Assembly: GCA_003049465.1 (NCBI GenBank)
Contig: PYSS01000091.1
Coordinates: 63,786-127,785, forward strand
Length of the DNA: 64,000 nt
Origin: Magnaporthiopsis rhizophila
Lineage: Eukaryota > Ascomycota > Sordariomycetes > Magnaporthales > Magnaporthaceae
Direction: 5' to 3'
Shown here: positions 14,501 to 27,060 of the stretch, one piece after another
How the letters are laid out: each line of letters opens with the position of its first letter
Position numbering within the stretch: position 1 is the stretch's first letter
Notes under the pieces: model-generated
The model's database searches: none
Told to the model about the DNA's origin: nothing
The model's input: only the letters and a program-made list of their open reading frames with translations
Position numbers and translations under genes: made by a program

Positions 14501-15033
14501 GAACCCCACACACTCGCTTTTTGCCGCTCACGACATACTCGCCGAGGGACACATCAGTCTCTGGTGCTCACTACCCTGCCACTCGCTGAGGGAGAAAGAA
14601 AACAAAGGCCAAGCTTCGGGCCTGTGGTATTGGGTTTTACGCCGTGAAGCGCGGGAAACACGGTGTGTTGGAGAGACACGAACTTGGGGTTGCAGAAAGA
14701 CTTGGTGGAACAGGGAAAGGGGTAATACCCTGTCGAAGGTGAGACGAACGTCCGGTCTACGAGGCAGAGCGTCTCCACGCAGCTTGCCTCTCACCGTCTC
14801 CAGCACCTTTCGTGTGTGGCGCCAGTGGCGGGCATGCGGTGGTCGCACTGCGGAGTTGCATGCCGCTGCCAACAAACGGAAGCCCCGGTTTCCGGAATCA
14901 CAGGGCGATGCTGACTCGGGACTCAAATAGGCCGGCCTCCCTGTGAAAGAGCCCCAGGTGGCTCTCACGGGAAGACTCGTGTCCCCCAGCAACGTAACCT
15001 AATAATATCAAACAGTCCCCCACACCGTCCATC
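8544..15033. other. 6.5-kb non-coding stretch, no gene seen
   Basis: It follows the GH16 3' end and runs up to the GT2 start. Open frames up to 280 codons exist but have random-looking composition, often reading through A or T homopolymers (9313-9336, 9520-9532, 10279-10293, 13750-13790). Small A-runs and T-runs are frequent. The last 1.5 kb, rich in C/T blocks, is probably the promoter and leader of the GT2 gene. I see no RNA gene or mobile element. Confidence 0.55.
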
Positions 15034-17816
15034 ATGGGTATCGGTAGCTACTTCAAGGCGGACGCCCAAGCGGCGGCGGCCGCGGGACCAGCACCTCCGG
15101 CCAGCGGCAGCAGGGGACCGACGGCACCGCCGCCGGCGCACCGCAACCACGGCCGCGGCTCGGCTTCCCACAGCAACGGGCTCGGACTGTCGGAGAAGGG
15201 CCAGTCTGGGCGCAACAGCAGCAACGAGCTGGAGCTGCAGCCGCCTTCGATTCGCTTCAGCTCGCGGCCGCAGTCCATCTCGGGCAAGTCGGTGCGGTCC
15301 AACGCCAGCTCCATGTTCCTCGACGACATCAAGCACGAGGTCATGGTCAACTACCTGTACCAGCAGCAGTGCTCGCACCTCTGGGTCTCGGACGGCAGCG
15401 GCGAGGTCGAGGGCGTGCTCCTCCGCAAGACCAGGGGCCAGTACATGGCCTGCCCGCCCCAGCTGGGCCACTCGCCGTTTGCCGCGGCATGCGCGGCGCT
15501 CAACGTTCAGGTGAGGAGCATCCACACCTGGTATAATGTGTGTGTGTGTACTATGTGCTAACGTCCAGATGACGACAGTGCGCCATGACGGTCAACTCGC
15601 GTGTCATCAAGACGTTCCTGCAGTGGTCGCCCGACGCGGTCGACGTGCCGCTGATGAACGGGCTGCGCGTGCAGATCCTGCCGACCATTGACGACCTCCC
15701 GCGGGCCAGGAAGCACCAGTTCGCCGCCTTCGTGGCGTCCGAGGGCCTGCTGATCGTGTGGGACGACGACGCGCTGCACCTGGTGCAGCGGGCCAAGGCC
15801 ATCGAGTCGGAGCTCATGGAGCTCGTCTGGAAGGCCGGGGCCGAGGACGACGAGGACGAGAAGAAGGGCGGCGACGTCAACGACTACGAGATCGACGAGG
15901 AGAGCGGCGAGATCAAGCCCGAGAAGCGGCCGGTGCACCTGCTCAACACGTGGTTGGTCACCTTCACGCTCATCCTCGTCACCGTCTCGCTCGGCGCCGC
16001 GTGGAGGCAGCTGGCCATCGAGTGCTCGGTCGACCAGACGTACGTGCGCCTGGCGCTCGTGGGCCTGGCGCCGCTCCAGATCTTCTTCACGCTCTTCTTC
16101 GCCCAGGTCATCGTCGGTTGTCTGGCCCAAATCTTCGGCCCCATCCGTCAGCTCACCATCAACTCAAAGTTCTACTCGGCCCGCACGTCGCCGCGCCTGC
16201 AATCGGCCATCCTGCCGCACGTGACGGTTCAGTGCCCCGTCTACAAGGAGGGTCTGGCCGGTGTCATCGCGCCCACGGTCAAGTCCATCAAGCAGGCCAT
16301 GTCGACGTACGAGCTCCAGGGCGGGTCGGCCAACATGTTCATCAACGACGACGGCCTGCAGCTCATCTCGGAGGAGGACCGGCGCGCGCGCATCGAGTTC
16401 TACGCCGACCACAGCATCGGCTGGGTGGCGCGCCCGGGCCACAACGTCAACGGGTTCCTGCGTCGCGGCAAGTTCAAGAAGGCGTCCAACATGAACTTTG
16501 CGCTCATGATCTCGTGCAAGGTCGAGGAGAAGCTGCTGGCGATAGAGCGGGGCGGCGACTGGACTCAGAACGACGAGGCGCAGGCGTACGAGCGCGCGCT
16601 CAAGGAGACGCTCGAGGAGGACGGGCGCGCGTGGGCCGACGGCAACATCCGTGTGGGCGACTACATCCTCATCATCGACTCGGACACGCGCGTGCCGGCC
16701 GACTGCCTGCTCGACGCCGTCAGCGAGATGGAGCAGAGCCCGGACGTGGGCATCATGCAGTTCTCGTCGGGCGTCATGCAGGTCGTGCACACGTACTTTG
16801 AGAACGGCATCACCTTCTTCACCAACCTCATCTACAGCGCCATCCGCTACACCGTCTCCAACGGCGACGTCGCGCCCTTTGTCGGCCACAACGCCATCCT
16901 GCGCTGGTCCGCCATCCAGCAGGTGTCGTACGAGGACGAGGACGGGTACGAGAAGTTCTGGTCCGAGTCGCACGTGTCCGAGGACTTTGACATGTCGCTC
17001 CGCCTCCAGTGCGCCGGCTACATCATCCGGCTCGCCGCCTGGGCTGGCGAAGGGTTCAAGGAGGGCGTGTCGCTGACCGTGTACGACGAGCTGGCGCGCT
17101 GGGAAAAGTACGCCTACGGCTGCAACGAGCTGCTGTTCCACCCGATCCGCATGTGGCTCTGGAAGGGTCCCTTCACCCCCTTGTTCCGCCGCTTCCTGTT
17201 CAGCAACATCCGCTTCACGTCCAAGATCACCGTCGTGTCCTACATCGGCACCTACTACGCCATCGGCGCCGCCTGGATCATGACGGCCGTGAACTACTTC
17301 CTCATGGGCTGGTACAACGGCTACCTGGACAAGTACTACGTCGACTCGTGGCAGGTCTGGTTCTCCATCATCATCGTCTTCAACGGGCTCGGCAACCTGG
17401 CCCTGGCCGTCATGCGCTACCGCCTCGGCGAGCGCTCGCTGCTGTACGCCCTCTTCGAGAACCTCAAGTGGACCTTTATGCTCGCCATCTTCCTGGGCGG
17501 TCTCAGTCTGCACGTGTCGCAGGCCCTGCTGGCCCACATGTTCGAGGTCGACATGACCTGGGGCGCCACGTCCAAGGAGGCCGAGTTCTCAAACTTCTTC
17601 ATCGAGGTGCCAAAAGTGCTCAAGAAGTTCAAGTTCTCCATGCTCTTCGCCTCCGTCTTCATCGCCGGCATGATCATCCTGGCCGTCGCGCCCTTCGTCC
17701 CCTACGACTGGAAGATCACCGACTTTGTCGCCATCCTGCCCATGGCCACCGTCGCTGCTTCGCATCTCCTCCTGCCGCTGGCCCTGAACCCGGCCCTGAT
17801 GACTTTCTCGTGGTAG
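15034..17816 (+). CDS. Family 2 glycosyltransferase, ZtGT2/FgGT2 type
   Basis: Two exons, 15034-15510 and 15579-17816; intron 15511-15578 (GTGAGG donor, GCTAAC branch, second of two nearby AGs used to keep frame); 904 residues. Residues 1-110 are low-complexity Ala/Pro/Ser-rich. Two membrane spans at about 282-300 and 317-342 precede the GT-A catalytic domain. Visible motifs are CPVYKEG (about 378-384), INDDG (about 414-418), the DSD metal/nucleotide site (D526, D528), the ED acceptor motif (E627, D628) and RW within ARWEKYAYG (666-667), a QxxRW-like variant. Several C-terminal spans follow, as in processive GT2 enzymes (chitin/hyaluronan-synthase-like). The overall pattern matches the conserved fungal GT2 that plant pathogens need for hyphal growth on solid surfaces. 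The polysaccharide made is unknown. Long intergenic regions flank it on both sides. Confidence 0.88.
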
Positions 17817-20209
17817 TTTTCCGAGTCTCGATTTGCGCTTTTCTTTTCCGTTTGGGTTTTTGCTGTTAGCCTAGCCGTTTTGGATATTCGGCTCCCTCTT
17901 CTTTTCCTAACAAGAAAAGGGTTAATCGCGTCGTTTTCACTCTCTTTTGATCTCCCTCCAAATCTACACTTATGTCTAATTCTGACGAATCCAACGTTTG
18001 CGCTTATCCTTGATTTCCTTTTTCCTTCCACCTGATTATACCGAGAGCCAGGGACATTCATTTTAGTGGCAAGAGCAGGGGACGCAGGAAAACGGCACAT
18101 CGGCGCTTGGTGAACATAAACTAGACAGGCACAGTAACTTGACTTGGAATACCTCAAACTCGTGCTTTGCCTGTAGACGCCTCGTCCCGTTATCGAGATA
18201 TGTCTGCGTATTTGGATCCTTTCTCCTTTCCATGGTATCACGTTCTCGGCGATAAGTATCCAGCCATAACGGCTTGGTTTCGATGAATCGAGTCCGACTT
18301 ACGACAGTATCTTGAAACTATCATCCTAGCAAGATAGGACATCTTCCCATTACAGACATCGAGCGCTTCTGAGGCAACCCTGCTCAGCCAGACGGCTCGG
18401 TCACCAGTGGTCTCACCTTCTCCCCGAGACGGACGACGGCTCACAGCAGCTCCCTCCGTCGGCACTACTCGGCACATCCTGCACATGTCGCTCAAGGTCG
18501 AAAGTCGGCCCGTCGACTGCAGTGCGACTCTGCTCCACCCCAGCAGCAGACGGCGTGGGGGCATGGTTTGCCAGCAAGTTCGTCCTGCCCGTAAGCCAGG
18601 AGGAGAAGCGTTTCGCGCTCGGCCGAGAGAGGGTCGGCCAGCAGTGTCAGCATCCTGCTGTGTGGCTTGTCTCGGCCAGGGTGGCAGGGCCTTGGCCAAG
18701 GCAGCACCCCTTGTCTGCTGCGGAATATCTTGAAGCTATCACGTTCGACGTGTCAAGAAGCGTGCAGAGATAGGTAATGCCACGCCCTGTGGCTGGCTGA
18801 CGTCGGGTAGTTCCTGGTGTGGAAATGTCCGTGGACCCGTCCGTGTCCGGCGCTGTGCTACTTGAGAGGTGAACTGGTCCCTTGCTAGTCGGGGTTCCTT
18901 ATCTCATTGTTGAGGGTTCCGAGGGGCTAGGCAAGCCGTCCCGAGCACTGCTTGCGGTTGTACAAGCCAGGGACGGTCAGCCGCGTGTGACCCCCACCAA
19001 CCACGCCAGCCACCCTCCAGACCATTGGAAAACAAATCACCTGGCGCCCGACTGCAGAAACATGTCCCGGCTGCTGCGGGCGGCTACCGGCATGGATGTG
19101 GCGGTCGCCACAGGGGCGTGGGCGGGATGATGGAGGGGCCAGGAGGGGACGGCTGAGAAACAAGCAATCACCAGGACAAAATGGTGGGTAGCAACGCCCT
19201 TGAGAAGAACACGAGGTTCTTTCTTTTTCCCCATCTTCTTCCCCACCAAGACTTCTCTGCCGGAGTGGGTGTAGCGGCGACCGTTTGGGTGGGTTGCAGC
19301 TTCCAAGTTTCGCATCGACAACGTGACAGCGCAAAAAAGGCGGCCTGCTTTGCTCGCTGCCCTGTTTCATGGTCTGACGGGGCCCTCTTTGGGGCTGCCG
19401 ATCCACCCGAGTTTTCTCGTATCGAGCGCCACGCAGGTCGTCGTGCAGCAGCAGTCCTGGGCGTCCTTGGTTCTTGGTTGGCCCGCTATTTTTGGGCGGC
19501 AGTTGAGGGGAAGAAAAACTGTCGCCGACCAATTCGACAGCCGCGCACTAGCGCAGAATCTTTTACAGGGTCTCCCGTCCCGTTGACGATCACTTTTTCA
19601 TGTTGTCGTCCGGCAGCAGCCCAAGCCCGAAGAAGCAATGCGACGAAAACGGGCTGAAGAGGGTATCCAGGGAGGCAGAAACATGACAGCTGGCTAGCGC
19701 TCTTCTCCTTCCAGCGGAGGCCACCAATCTCACGGGCTTGTCTTGGATCAATGCTGTGCTTCCACACCACCCACTCACCTTGCCACACCCCTCCACCCCG
19801 GCAGAAATGGTCGAAGAAAAAAGAAAAAATGACAAAAAATTCATTGCCAACTGTCACGACTGCGTATCCCAATCTTTTCTCTTCTTGTCATGCAGCCGTG
19901 GCGCACCTGCATGCCGGCGAGAAACATGGCGCCAGACACGACCCAGGAGGATCACCACTCACAGGCATAGGCCTGCCAGGGCGGCAGCTGGCGGGCCGTG
20001 TGGATATCTCTTGCTTGATCTTTTAGCTGCAGCGGATGCATATCAAATGCTGGACCTGCATTCATCCCAACATCTCCCTATCCCATCCACTCACGCTCGT
20101 TCTAAACGCCGCTTGAGGTGTAGTGCAGCTTGCAATCAGCCTGTTGGCTTGCGGCCCAGAAGCAAGGTACAGGCCGGTAGACAGACCACAGTCCGCAGAT
20201 CTCATCATC
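17817..20209. other. 2.4-kb non-coding stretch
   Basis: It separates the GT2 stop from the fasciclin start. No recognisable protein in any frame. It should contain the GT2 3' UTR and the fasciclin promoter. An open frame runs upstream of the fasciclin start from 19738, but its translation does not look like protein until the ATG at 20210. Confidence 0.55.
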
Positions 20210-21531
20210 ATGAGGTTCTTCTCCAAGGCAGCCTCCGGGGCTTTGCCCGTGATACTCTCTCTGTCCACACTCTTGAGCGGCTCAGCAGCAGAGGACAAGC
20301 CGGCAGATCTGGATGCAGTCCTCAGCAGCAAGCCAGAGCTTTCCATCTTCTGGAACCTCATCAAGGTACGGTGGTAATTCTTTGCTTCTACCACAAACAC
20401 GCACTGACACGCCCCGCCCGCATCCAGAACAACACCGACTACCTCTTCCAGCTGCCCACGCTGGGGGGCGTCACGCTCATCGTGCCCAACAACGACTCGT
20501 TCGCGAGGATACAGGACTTCGACTCGAAAAACAAGACCCAGGTCAACGCCCTGCTCGAGTACCACACCCTCGTGGGCTCGTACCCGCTCTCCAGCATCAC
20601 CGAGGGCAGCCGCCTGTACGCCACCACCAAGCTGACCGGACGCGCCCTCACCAACGTGACTTCCGGCCAGCACGCCACCCTCGACAAGCAGCGTGGCGGT
20701 GAGGTCGTCGTGACGTCTGGCGGCGGCTCCCGCGCCACCCTGGTGGAGACGGACCTGCGCTTCGCGGGCGGCGTCGTCCACGTCGCCGACGCGCTCATGA
20801 CGGCTCCCAAGCGGCTCGAGGCCACGGGGCTGACGTCGTACCGCAGCGAGCTGTCAGCGTTCGTGGCCGCCTGCTACGCCGCCGGCGTGCTGCCGCAGTT
20901 CTCCGACGTCAGCGACGTCACCGTCTTCGCCCCGGTCACCACCGCGTTTCAGTTCCTCGGCCCGTCGCTGACGTCGCTCGACGCCGACAAGCTGAGGCGC
21001 GTGATGCAGTACCATCTGGTGTCTGGCAAGGTCATGCCCGCGTCTGGCCTGCAGAACGGCACCAAGCTCTCGACGGCCGCCACTGAAGGGTCCGGGTCTG
21101 GGTCGGCCAAGATCTCGATCAGCCGCTCGGGAAACCAGCTCTTCGTCAACAGCGCAAAGGTCATCGTGCCCGACATCCTGATCGCCAACGGCGTCGTGCA
21201 CCTGGTCGACGGCGTCCTCAACCCCGACGCCCCCGACGTGCGCCCGAACCCGGAGCTGGACTCGCAGCCGCCCGTCTTCGCCGTTAGTGCTAGCGGCACC
21301 GTCGTTGGCGGCAGGACGGGCGCCCGCGCCCCGACGCCGTTCACCACGGCGCTGCCCTGCACCGCCAACTGCCCGACGCCCACGACGTCGTCGACCGCGA
21401 GGCCCACCACCACCTCGTCGGTGCGTTCCTCGAGCAGCTCGGGCGTGGCCGTGGCGGCGGCGCGCTGCACAGGGGCTGCCATGGCAGTCGCCGCCGCTGG
21501 GGTTGTTGGTGGCGTGTACGGGGTGTTGTAG
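20210..21531 (+). CDS. Secreted two-domain fasciclin (FAS1) protein, likely GPI-anchored
   Basis: Two exons, 20210-20365 and 20428-21531; intron 20366-20427 (GTACGG donor, CAG acceptor); 419 residues. A signal peptide covers about residues 1-27 (hydrophobic core ALPVILSLSTLLSGSA). Two FAS1 repeats follow, each with the conserved H2-like ending: LRFAGGVVHVADALM in the first and ANGVVHLVDGVLNP in the second, with YHTLVG and YHLVSG as the matching central motifs. A Ser/Thr/Pro-rich linker then leads to a C-terminal hydrophobic tail (AVAAAGVVGGVYGVL), which suggests a GPI anchor. Family members act in cell adhesion and at the wall surface. The ATG at 20210 is preferred because the signal peptide starts there, although the frame is open further upstream. 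Convergent with the next gene. Confidence 0.9.
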
Positions 21532-22107
21532 GCGATGAGGTCTTCTGCATTTTCTTTTTCTACCGTCTCGTTTAATTCATGACACCGGGATCTGGGCCTC
21601 GTTACCGTTTCTCTTTTGGTTACGCCTTGTCACGCTTGCGTTTTGTCTGGCTTTAACCTTCATCCGTTTCCCCTTGCTTTGGTGGGTCGAACGCATATAT
21701 CCAGGCTTGCACAACCCAAGACGGGGGACGGAATGCAGGTCACAAAGTCTAGCAAGTCCTGGGTTTTAGCGGTATTTGGGAGGTTCGCTACGATTTATGA
21801 AATACGTATTATAAAATAGCTGCATTTGATTTGGATAGACGGCCAGCGTGGCCTTGGGTAATGATGCGCCGTCGTAGCTCGCCGTGACAGTAGTACCACC
21901 AAGCGGTTCGAGGAACACTTCAATGGGATGGTTTATCGTTTTCTAGTAGGGGAAAAGTTACCGTATGAATTGCATAACAAGAAAACGCTGTACGCTACAA
22001 GGTATCAACCAACAAAACAGGCAGTCGCGCAGTAAGACAAAAACATATGCGACAAAAGCAGACAGCGAATCCCGTCTCCTACGACACATCTTGCACCTCA
22101 ACCCCGC
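21532..22107. other. Convergent intergenic region
   Basis: 576 bp between the tail ends of the fasciclin (+) and coiled-coil (-) genes. It is relatively AT-rich, as expected for two 3' UTRs. No other feature seen. Confidence 0.6.
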
Positions 22108-22670
22108 TCAGAATCCATGGTTACCTGTATCCAAGATACAATGTTAGCATCTCTCGACCATTAAGATCACACAACGGCAGAGCGAAGCAAAGAAAACTCA
22201 CGTCCAAGCGGCTCCGCCCGCCGCGAAACCTCACGCGCGTGCCCGGCCTTGATGCGCGCCAGCCGCGCCTCCTCTTTCAGCTCCGCCTCGAGCCGGCGCA
22301 CCTCCTCGCGCGCCTCGGCCACCTCGCGCCGCGCCACCTCCATGGCGCGGTCGGCCTCGCGCTCCGCCTTCTCGGCGCTCATGACGCGCTCGCGCGCCGC
22401 CACGATGGACGGGTCCGTCACCTCTTGGTCGCGCGACGACCCGTTGCCGAAGGTGCGGTGCAGCAGCGACCGCCGCCGCTGCTGTCCGTGGGTGGACCCG
22501 TCGCTGCTGCTGCTCATGTCGGTCGACCGGCGCGACACGCCGGTCGGCGAGGGACTGGCGGTGGTGCGCTTGCTGGGGCGACCAAAGAGGCCGCGCTTCT
22601 CGGCGGGCGGCGGCGGAGGAGGCGGGACTTCCTCCCTGACGGGCTCGGAGTGGCGGGAGAAGAGAGGCAT
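22108..22670 (-). CDS. Small conserved coiled-coil protein, function unknown
   Basis: Two exons on the minus strand, 22670-22202 and 22124-22108; intron 22201-22125 (GTGAGT donor, GCTAAC branch, ACAG acceptor); 161 residues. The last exon is only 17 nt and gives the ending PLGRNHGF instead of read-through. Residues 1-30 include a Pro run (seven P) and KRGLFG; 31-90 are Ser/Arg-rich and probably disordered; about 88-150 form a charged, heptad-like helix rich in Glu, Arg and Ala (READRAMEVARREVAEAREEV), which suggests a coiled coil. This layout with a ...PLGR... tail resembles uncharacterised proteins of filamentous ascomycetes as I remember them; there is no known function. No Cys, no signal peptide, no membrane span. 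Confidence 0.75.
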
Positions 22671-23594
22671 GATTTTTTTTGGTGACGTTTGATATTAATG
22701 GGTAGGTATAGGAAAAAGTGGTTTGGATGGGGCTCTCAGTGGTTGTACTGTAGAACAAGCTCAACTGGAGCGGTTGGCAAAGGCTTGTCTTGGACAAGAA
22801 ATCCATCTCGGATAGATCGGGGGAGAAAGTCGGGGGTATTTCAAGTCGCCTCATCCCCACGGGCGCCTTCCCTTCAATGCTGTCATGACATATCGTCATC
22901 CCTTTCTCCCTGGAATTTTCAGTGCGCTGAGGGAGGATCGGCGGTGACGTCAAGTGGCTAAGGGGAAGCTTAGGCGAGGGGATTGGGCGCAGCCAGCTGT
23001 GTCACCCACGGGCCAATGAGCGGCCGCTCGTCAGCACCTGGTGACGTCGGTGGTGCTTCTCCCATTATCGTTGTGGCTGCCATACCTTGGGGTCTTGAAA
23101 ATTCTGGCACCATTGAATGAGCCGTTGGGATCTCCTAGACTAGCATGCGTAAATGACCGCCTTAGCTGCGCCGTTCCGTCGTCGACTTGGCCTGGAGATC
23201 GGAGTGTGCGCTGTGGTGATGAGCCATTCCACGGCTCCTTCAGAGGGGTGGCGGCCATGTGTGACATCTGCCAAGGCCCCGGGGCTCTGTGTTGTGTAGG
23301 CACTAGCAGCGAGGCCGAACCAAATGATCAAAGATGGCTTAATTCAAGGCGTCATAAAATACCTCCATCTATAGTCAAACGCCGTCTATGCCAAATCCAA
23401 GACCTCCACGTCCCAGGCCTTCTGCCTGTTCTAGTCCTAAGCATGGCAGTCTGTCTATCGTCTACGGATCCCAGAACTATCCCGCCATCATTGAAAAGCA
23501 GACAGAATAAATGGAAGCAGGAGAAATAAAGAGACAGAAAAAAAAAAAGCAACAAGAGTAACCCGCCTGAACCCAAAAGTCCCTATCCAACCAT
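22671..23594. other. Intergenic, promoter side of the coiled-coil gene
   Basis: 924 bp between two minus-strand genes. It should hold the coiled-coil gene promoter (right after 22671) and the 3' UTR of the New1/Elf1 gene (before 23594). No recognisable coding potential. Confidence 0.55.
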
Positions 23595-26500
23595 CTAATC
23601 GGCCTCGTCATCAGTGTCGGGAGGGTGCGGCGTACCCTTGGGGCTGTTGAGCCACTCAATGTGCCGGAGTCGCCTGCGCACCTCGCGCTCCTTGAGCTCC
23701 TTCTTGGTCATCTTCTTCTTCTTACGTGCCCGGAACTTGAGCTCGCCGCCCGCGTTGTCCTCGGCTCCACTGTTGACGGCGCTGTTGACGGCGCTGCTCA
23801 CCACACTCGAGGCCGCCCCGCTGGGCGTTGCAACACCCGAGTTGAGCCCGGATCCGGGCCGAGAGACCGAGTCCTCGAACCGGTCCAGCGACACCGCCGC
23901 GTGGCCCCGGTGTGTCACCCGCCCGGCATCAACGTGCCACTGCTCCGTCGCCAGCGCGCCCACGAACTCGTCGTTGTGCGAAATCATGACAACGCCGCCT
24001 TTGAACTCGCGGATCGCCACCGCCAGTCCTCCCAGCGAGTCACGGTCCAAAAAGTTGGTCGGCTCGTCCAGCACCAGCAGGTGGGGGTTGTTCCACATGG
24101 CGCCCGCGATCACCACCTTGACCTTCTGGCCTCCAGAGAGCGACCCGATCTCGTTGTGGTTGGCGATATCCGGATCTAGTCCCAGGTCCTCAAAGTGCTT
24201 CGAGATCACCGCAGGTTGCAGCTCGCGGTAGCCAAGACCCTCACGCGACGCCTCGTGGTCATCGAACTCCTGCACCAGCTTGTCGAACCCGAGCTCCAGA
24301 AGCGTCTCGCGCGAGATCTGAGTGTTGAACTTGGGCAGCCAACCCCTCCATTTGCTGCAGGTAGAGAGTCTTGTCAGCAACAAGACCTAGTAGGGGACAA
24401 AATATTAGGTAGGTAGGTACTTACACCTCATATTGGAACGTCTTCTTGTACTTGGCACGACCGACTAGCGCCTCAATCTGCCGCTTCCCCTTGCCGTCGC
24501 CGATGTCGACGAACTTGTCCATCTGCTCGCGATCCTGGTCCGAGAGTATGCGCGTCTGCTTCATGTGAACCTCGCGGTCGTCTCCGTGTTGGTAACGCCA
24601 TTGCAGGTACTGGTTGGGCGTCTTCTCCAGGTGCATCTCGACGTGCTCCAGCGCGTGCTGCTTGATGTAGCCGATACGCAGGTTCGGGTGCTTCTCGACC
24701 TTTCCTGAGGATGGAATAACCTCACCGGTAAGCAGCTTGATGAGCGTAGACTTGCCCGCACCGTTGGGTCCGATAATAGCCACCCGCGATGAGAGCGAGA
24801 GTTGACACGAAACCTCGCTCAGAGACGGCTTGGGCGCCCCCGGATACTGGTACGACACGTTGGTCATGCGGATGATGGCGCGCGTCTGCGACTTGACGCC
24901 GCTGAGAATTCCGGGAGGTGGGAACTTGAACTGCACGTTGCTGGCCGACAGCGTGTAGTAGCTCTTGGCCTCGGGCTTGATCTTGACAAATGCCGCAAGA
25001 TTGCCCTTGTAATGGCCGAGTTTCTTACCAGGCTCGTAGTGGTAGATGTCGGTAGTGACTTCGTCCAGGAATTTGGAGTCGTGGGAGACGATCAGGCTCG
25101 TGATGTCGGTGTGCGTCTTGAGGTAGTTCTCGAGCCACGCAATGTTGGCGACGTCCAGGTGATTAGTAGGCTCGTCCAGCAGCAGAACATCGGCCCTTTG
25201 GAGCATGGCGCGAGCCAGAGCGAGCTTCATCTTCCAACCTCCCGACAGGGATCCGACCTTCTGCGACTGGCGGCCTTCAGGCCCGGCGGTGAAGCCGAAC
25301 TCGGCAAGGACATCCGAGACCTCCTGGCGCGAGTACTTCTCCTTTGCGACCGTAGGATCCTTGATCATGAACTCGAGGATGCTGATATCGGCGTCCTCAC
25401 CCTGGTTGTGCTCCACGTAGCACGTCCGCAGGACCGACTGGGGCGGGAAGCCCTCCAGCTTCTCGTTGGCGATGCTGCGCATCAGAGTCGACTTGCCGGC
25501 ACCGTTGCGGCCACAGAGACCGTAGCGGTGACCTTTGAGAAGACGCAGGTTTGTGTGCGAAAGCAATAGCATACCTCCATAAGCAAGCGAGAAGTCGGCG
25601 TTGACGATCTCGATCTCGCCGTCGTCCTCCTTCTCCGGCTCTCCGTACTTGTGGTGGTCCTCATCGACGTAGAATCTCTCCACCGCGGCGCCAACCGTCT
25701 CGTGTGCGTCGGCCTCCTTCATCATGGACTTGAGGTAAGGAGCGATGCGGGCAGAAATCCGAGTGACATAGCGGTTGTTGACATCCTCAGCGACCATCTC
25801 GCAGACGTACGGGCGCAGCGCCTTGTAAGTATCCAGATCGCCGCCAGCCAAACCCTTGGTCTTTTTGATTTCCGCATCGACAACCTTGGCCACGTCTTCG
25901 GCGGTCGTGCGCTCGACAACGTTGTCTTGATCCACCGCCATGGCCTTGTTCATGACGCCCAGCGCCCTCGTCGCCAGCTCGCGCACCTCAGGCAGGGCCG
26001 CCCTATCAGCCACATTCTTGACTCCGGGAGTCAGTTTGGGGAGGAAGGTCCGTGCCTCGATGGGGTCGTGGACAAGCTTCGTCAGGTTCTCGGTGATGAC
26101 GACCGTCTGCCTCAGAACCTCCTGCGGGGTCGTGGGCGTGTTCAGGGAGCGTTCGAGGAACGGAGTGAGCAGGGCCAGGACGGGCGATGTGACGATCGCC
26201 ACAAAGGTGGTCATGGACAGGGCGTGGATGGCCTTTTGCAGCGACTGCGCCGACGGCTTCTGCATCGTCTCGATGAGGAGCGGTATCCGCGGAGCGACGT
26301 CGTCGTTGGTCAACAGGTCGCAGATGGACTTCATCGTCTGCAGCGACTGCTTCTCGACCTCGCTCTTGAGATCGTTCATGCCACCCTCGACCAGCGGGAT
26401 CAGGCGGGCGAGCTTGGTGCCCATGATGGTCCTAAGCACATCCTTCTCCGCAGCCTCTTCCTTAGTGCCTCCGACGGACAGCTTGGCCTTGTCGGCCATC

Positions 26501-27060
26501 TTCTGCATCAGCTTGAGCGCGCCGACGGTGCCCTGCCACTTGCCCGTCCTCTTGGAGAGGTAGTCGACGAGGGCCGACAGCAGCCCGACGACTAGTGCCT
26601 CGGAGCTGAGATGTGAGAAAAGAGCGTCGAGACCGTACTGCGCCGCATCGCGCACGACGGCACCCTTGTCGGCGAGCGCGTCGAGGGCGCAGGCGACCAG
26701 GCCGCCATCCTCAAGCAGGAACACGAACTCGCTCTGGGCGTCGCGGGGCGGGAAGCGCTCGAACAGGGCACCGAGTAGGTTCTGGGCACTCTCGCGGCGT
26801 AGGCCGCTCTTCTTGTCGGCAGCGGCCTTTTTAACCTCGGCAAGGACGCCGTAGCTGTGCAGACCACGGAAGCCGACGCCGGGGCAGTTGAGGAGGAGAT
26901 CGCAGAGGGCGTACGACGCATCGATCGAGGCGTTGGATGTCTTGGCCTCGAAGATTGTGGTTAGCAGCGACGAGACTTCGGCCGGCGATGGCGCGGGGGC
27001 GTCGCCCTTCACGACGATGGTTGGGAGGGGCTGCATGGGCGGCGAGACAGGATGCGGCAT
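23595..27060 (-). CDS. elf1: New1/Elf1-type ABCF ATPase (EF3-like)
   Basis: Two exons, 27060-24425 and 24354-23595; intron 24424-24355 (GTAAGT donor, CTGAC branch, GCAG acceptor) splits a Val codon; 1131 residues. Residues 30-380 are HEAT-like helices and about 380-470 a helical bundle. First ABC domain: Walker A GRNGAGKST (517-525), signature LSGGW (604-608), Walker B LLLDEPTNHLD (626-636). Second ABC domain: Walker A GPNGAGKST (764-772), signature LSGGQ (951-955), LDEPTNFLD (974-982). A chromodomain-like insert around the splice junction (FQYEVKWRGW) and the basic C-terminus ending SPKGTPHPPDTDDEAD separate New1/S. pombe Elf1 from canonical EF3. New1 binds ribosomes and assists translation termination; S. 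pombe Elf1 was named for mRNA export. It shares a divergent promoter with the Nudix gene. Confidence 0.93.
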
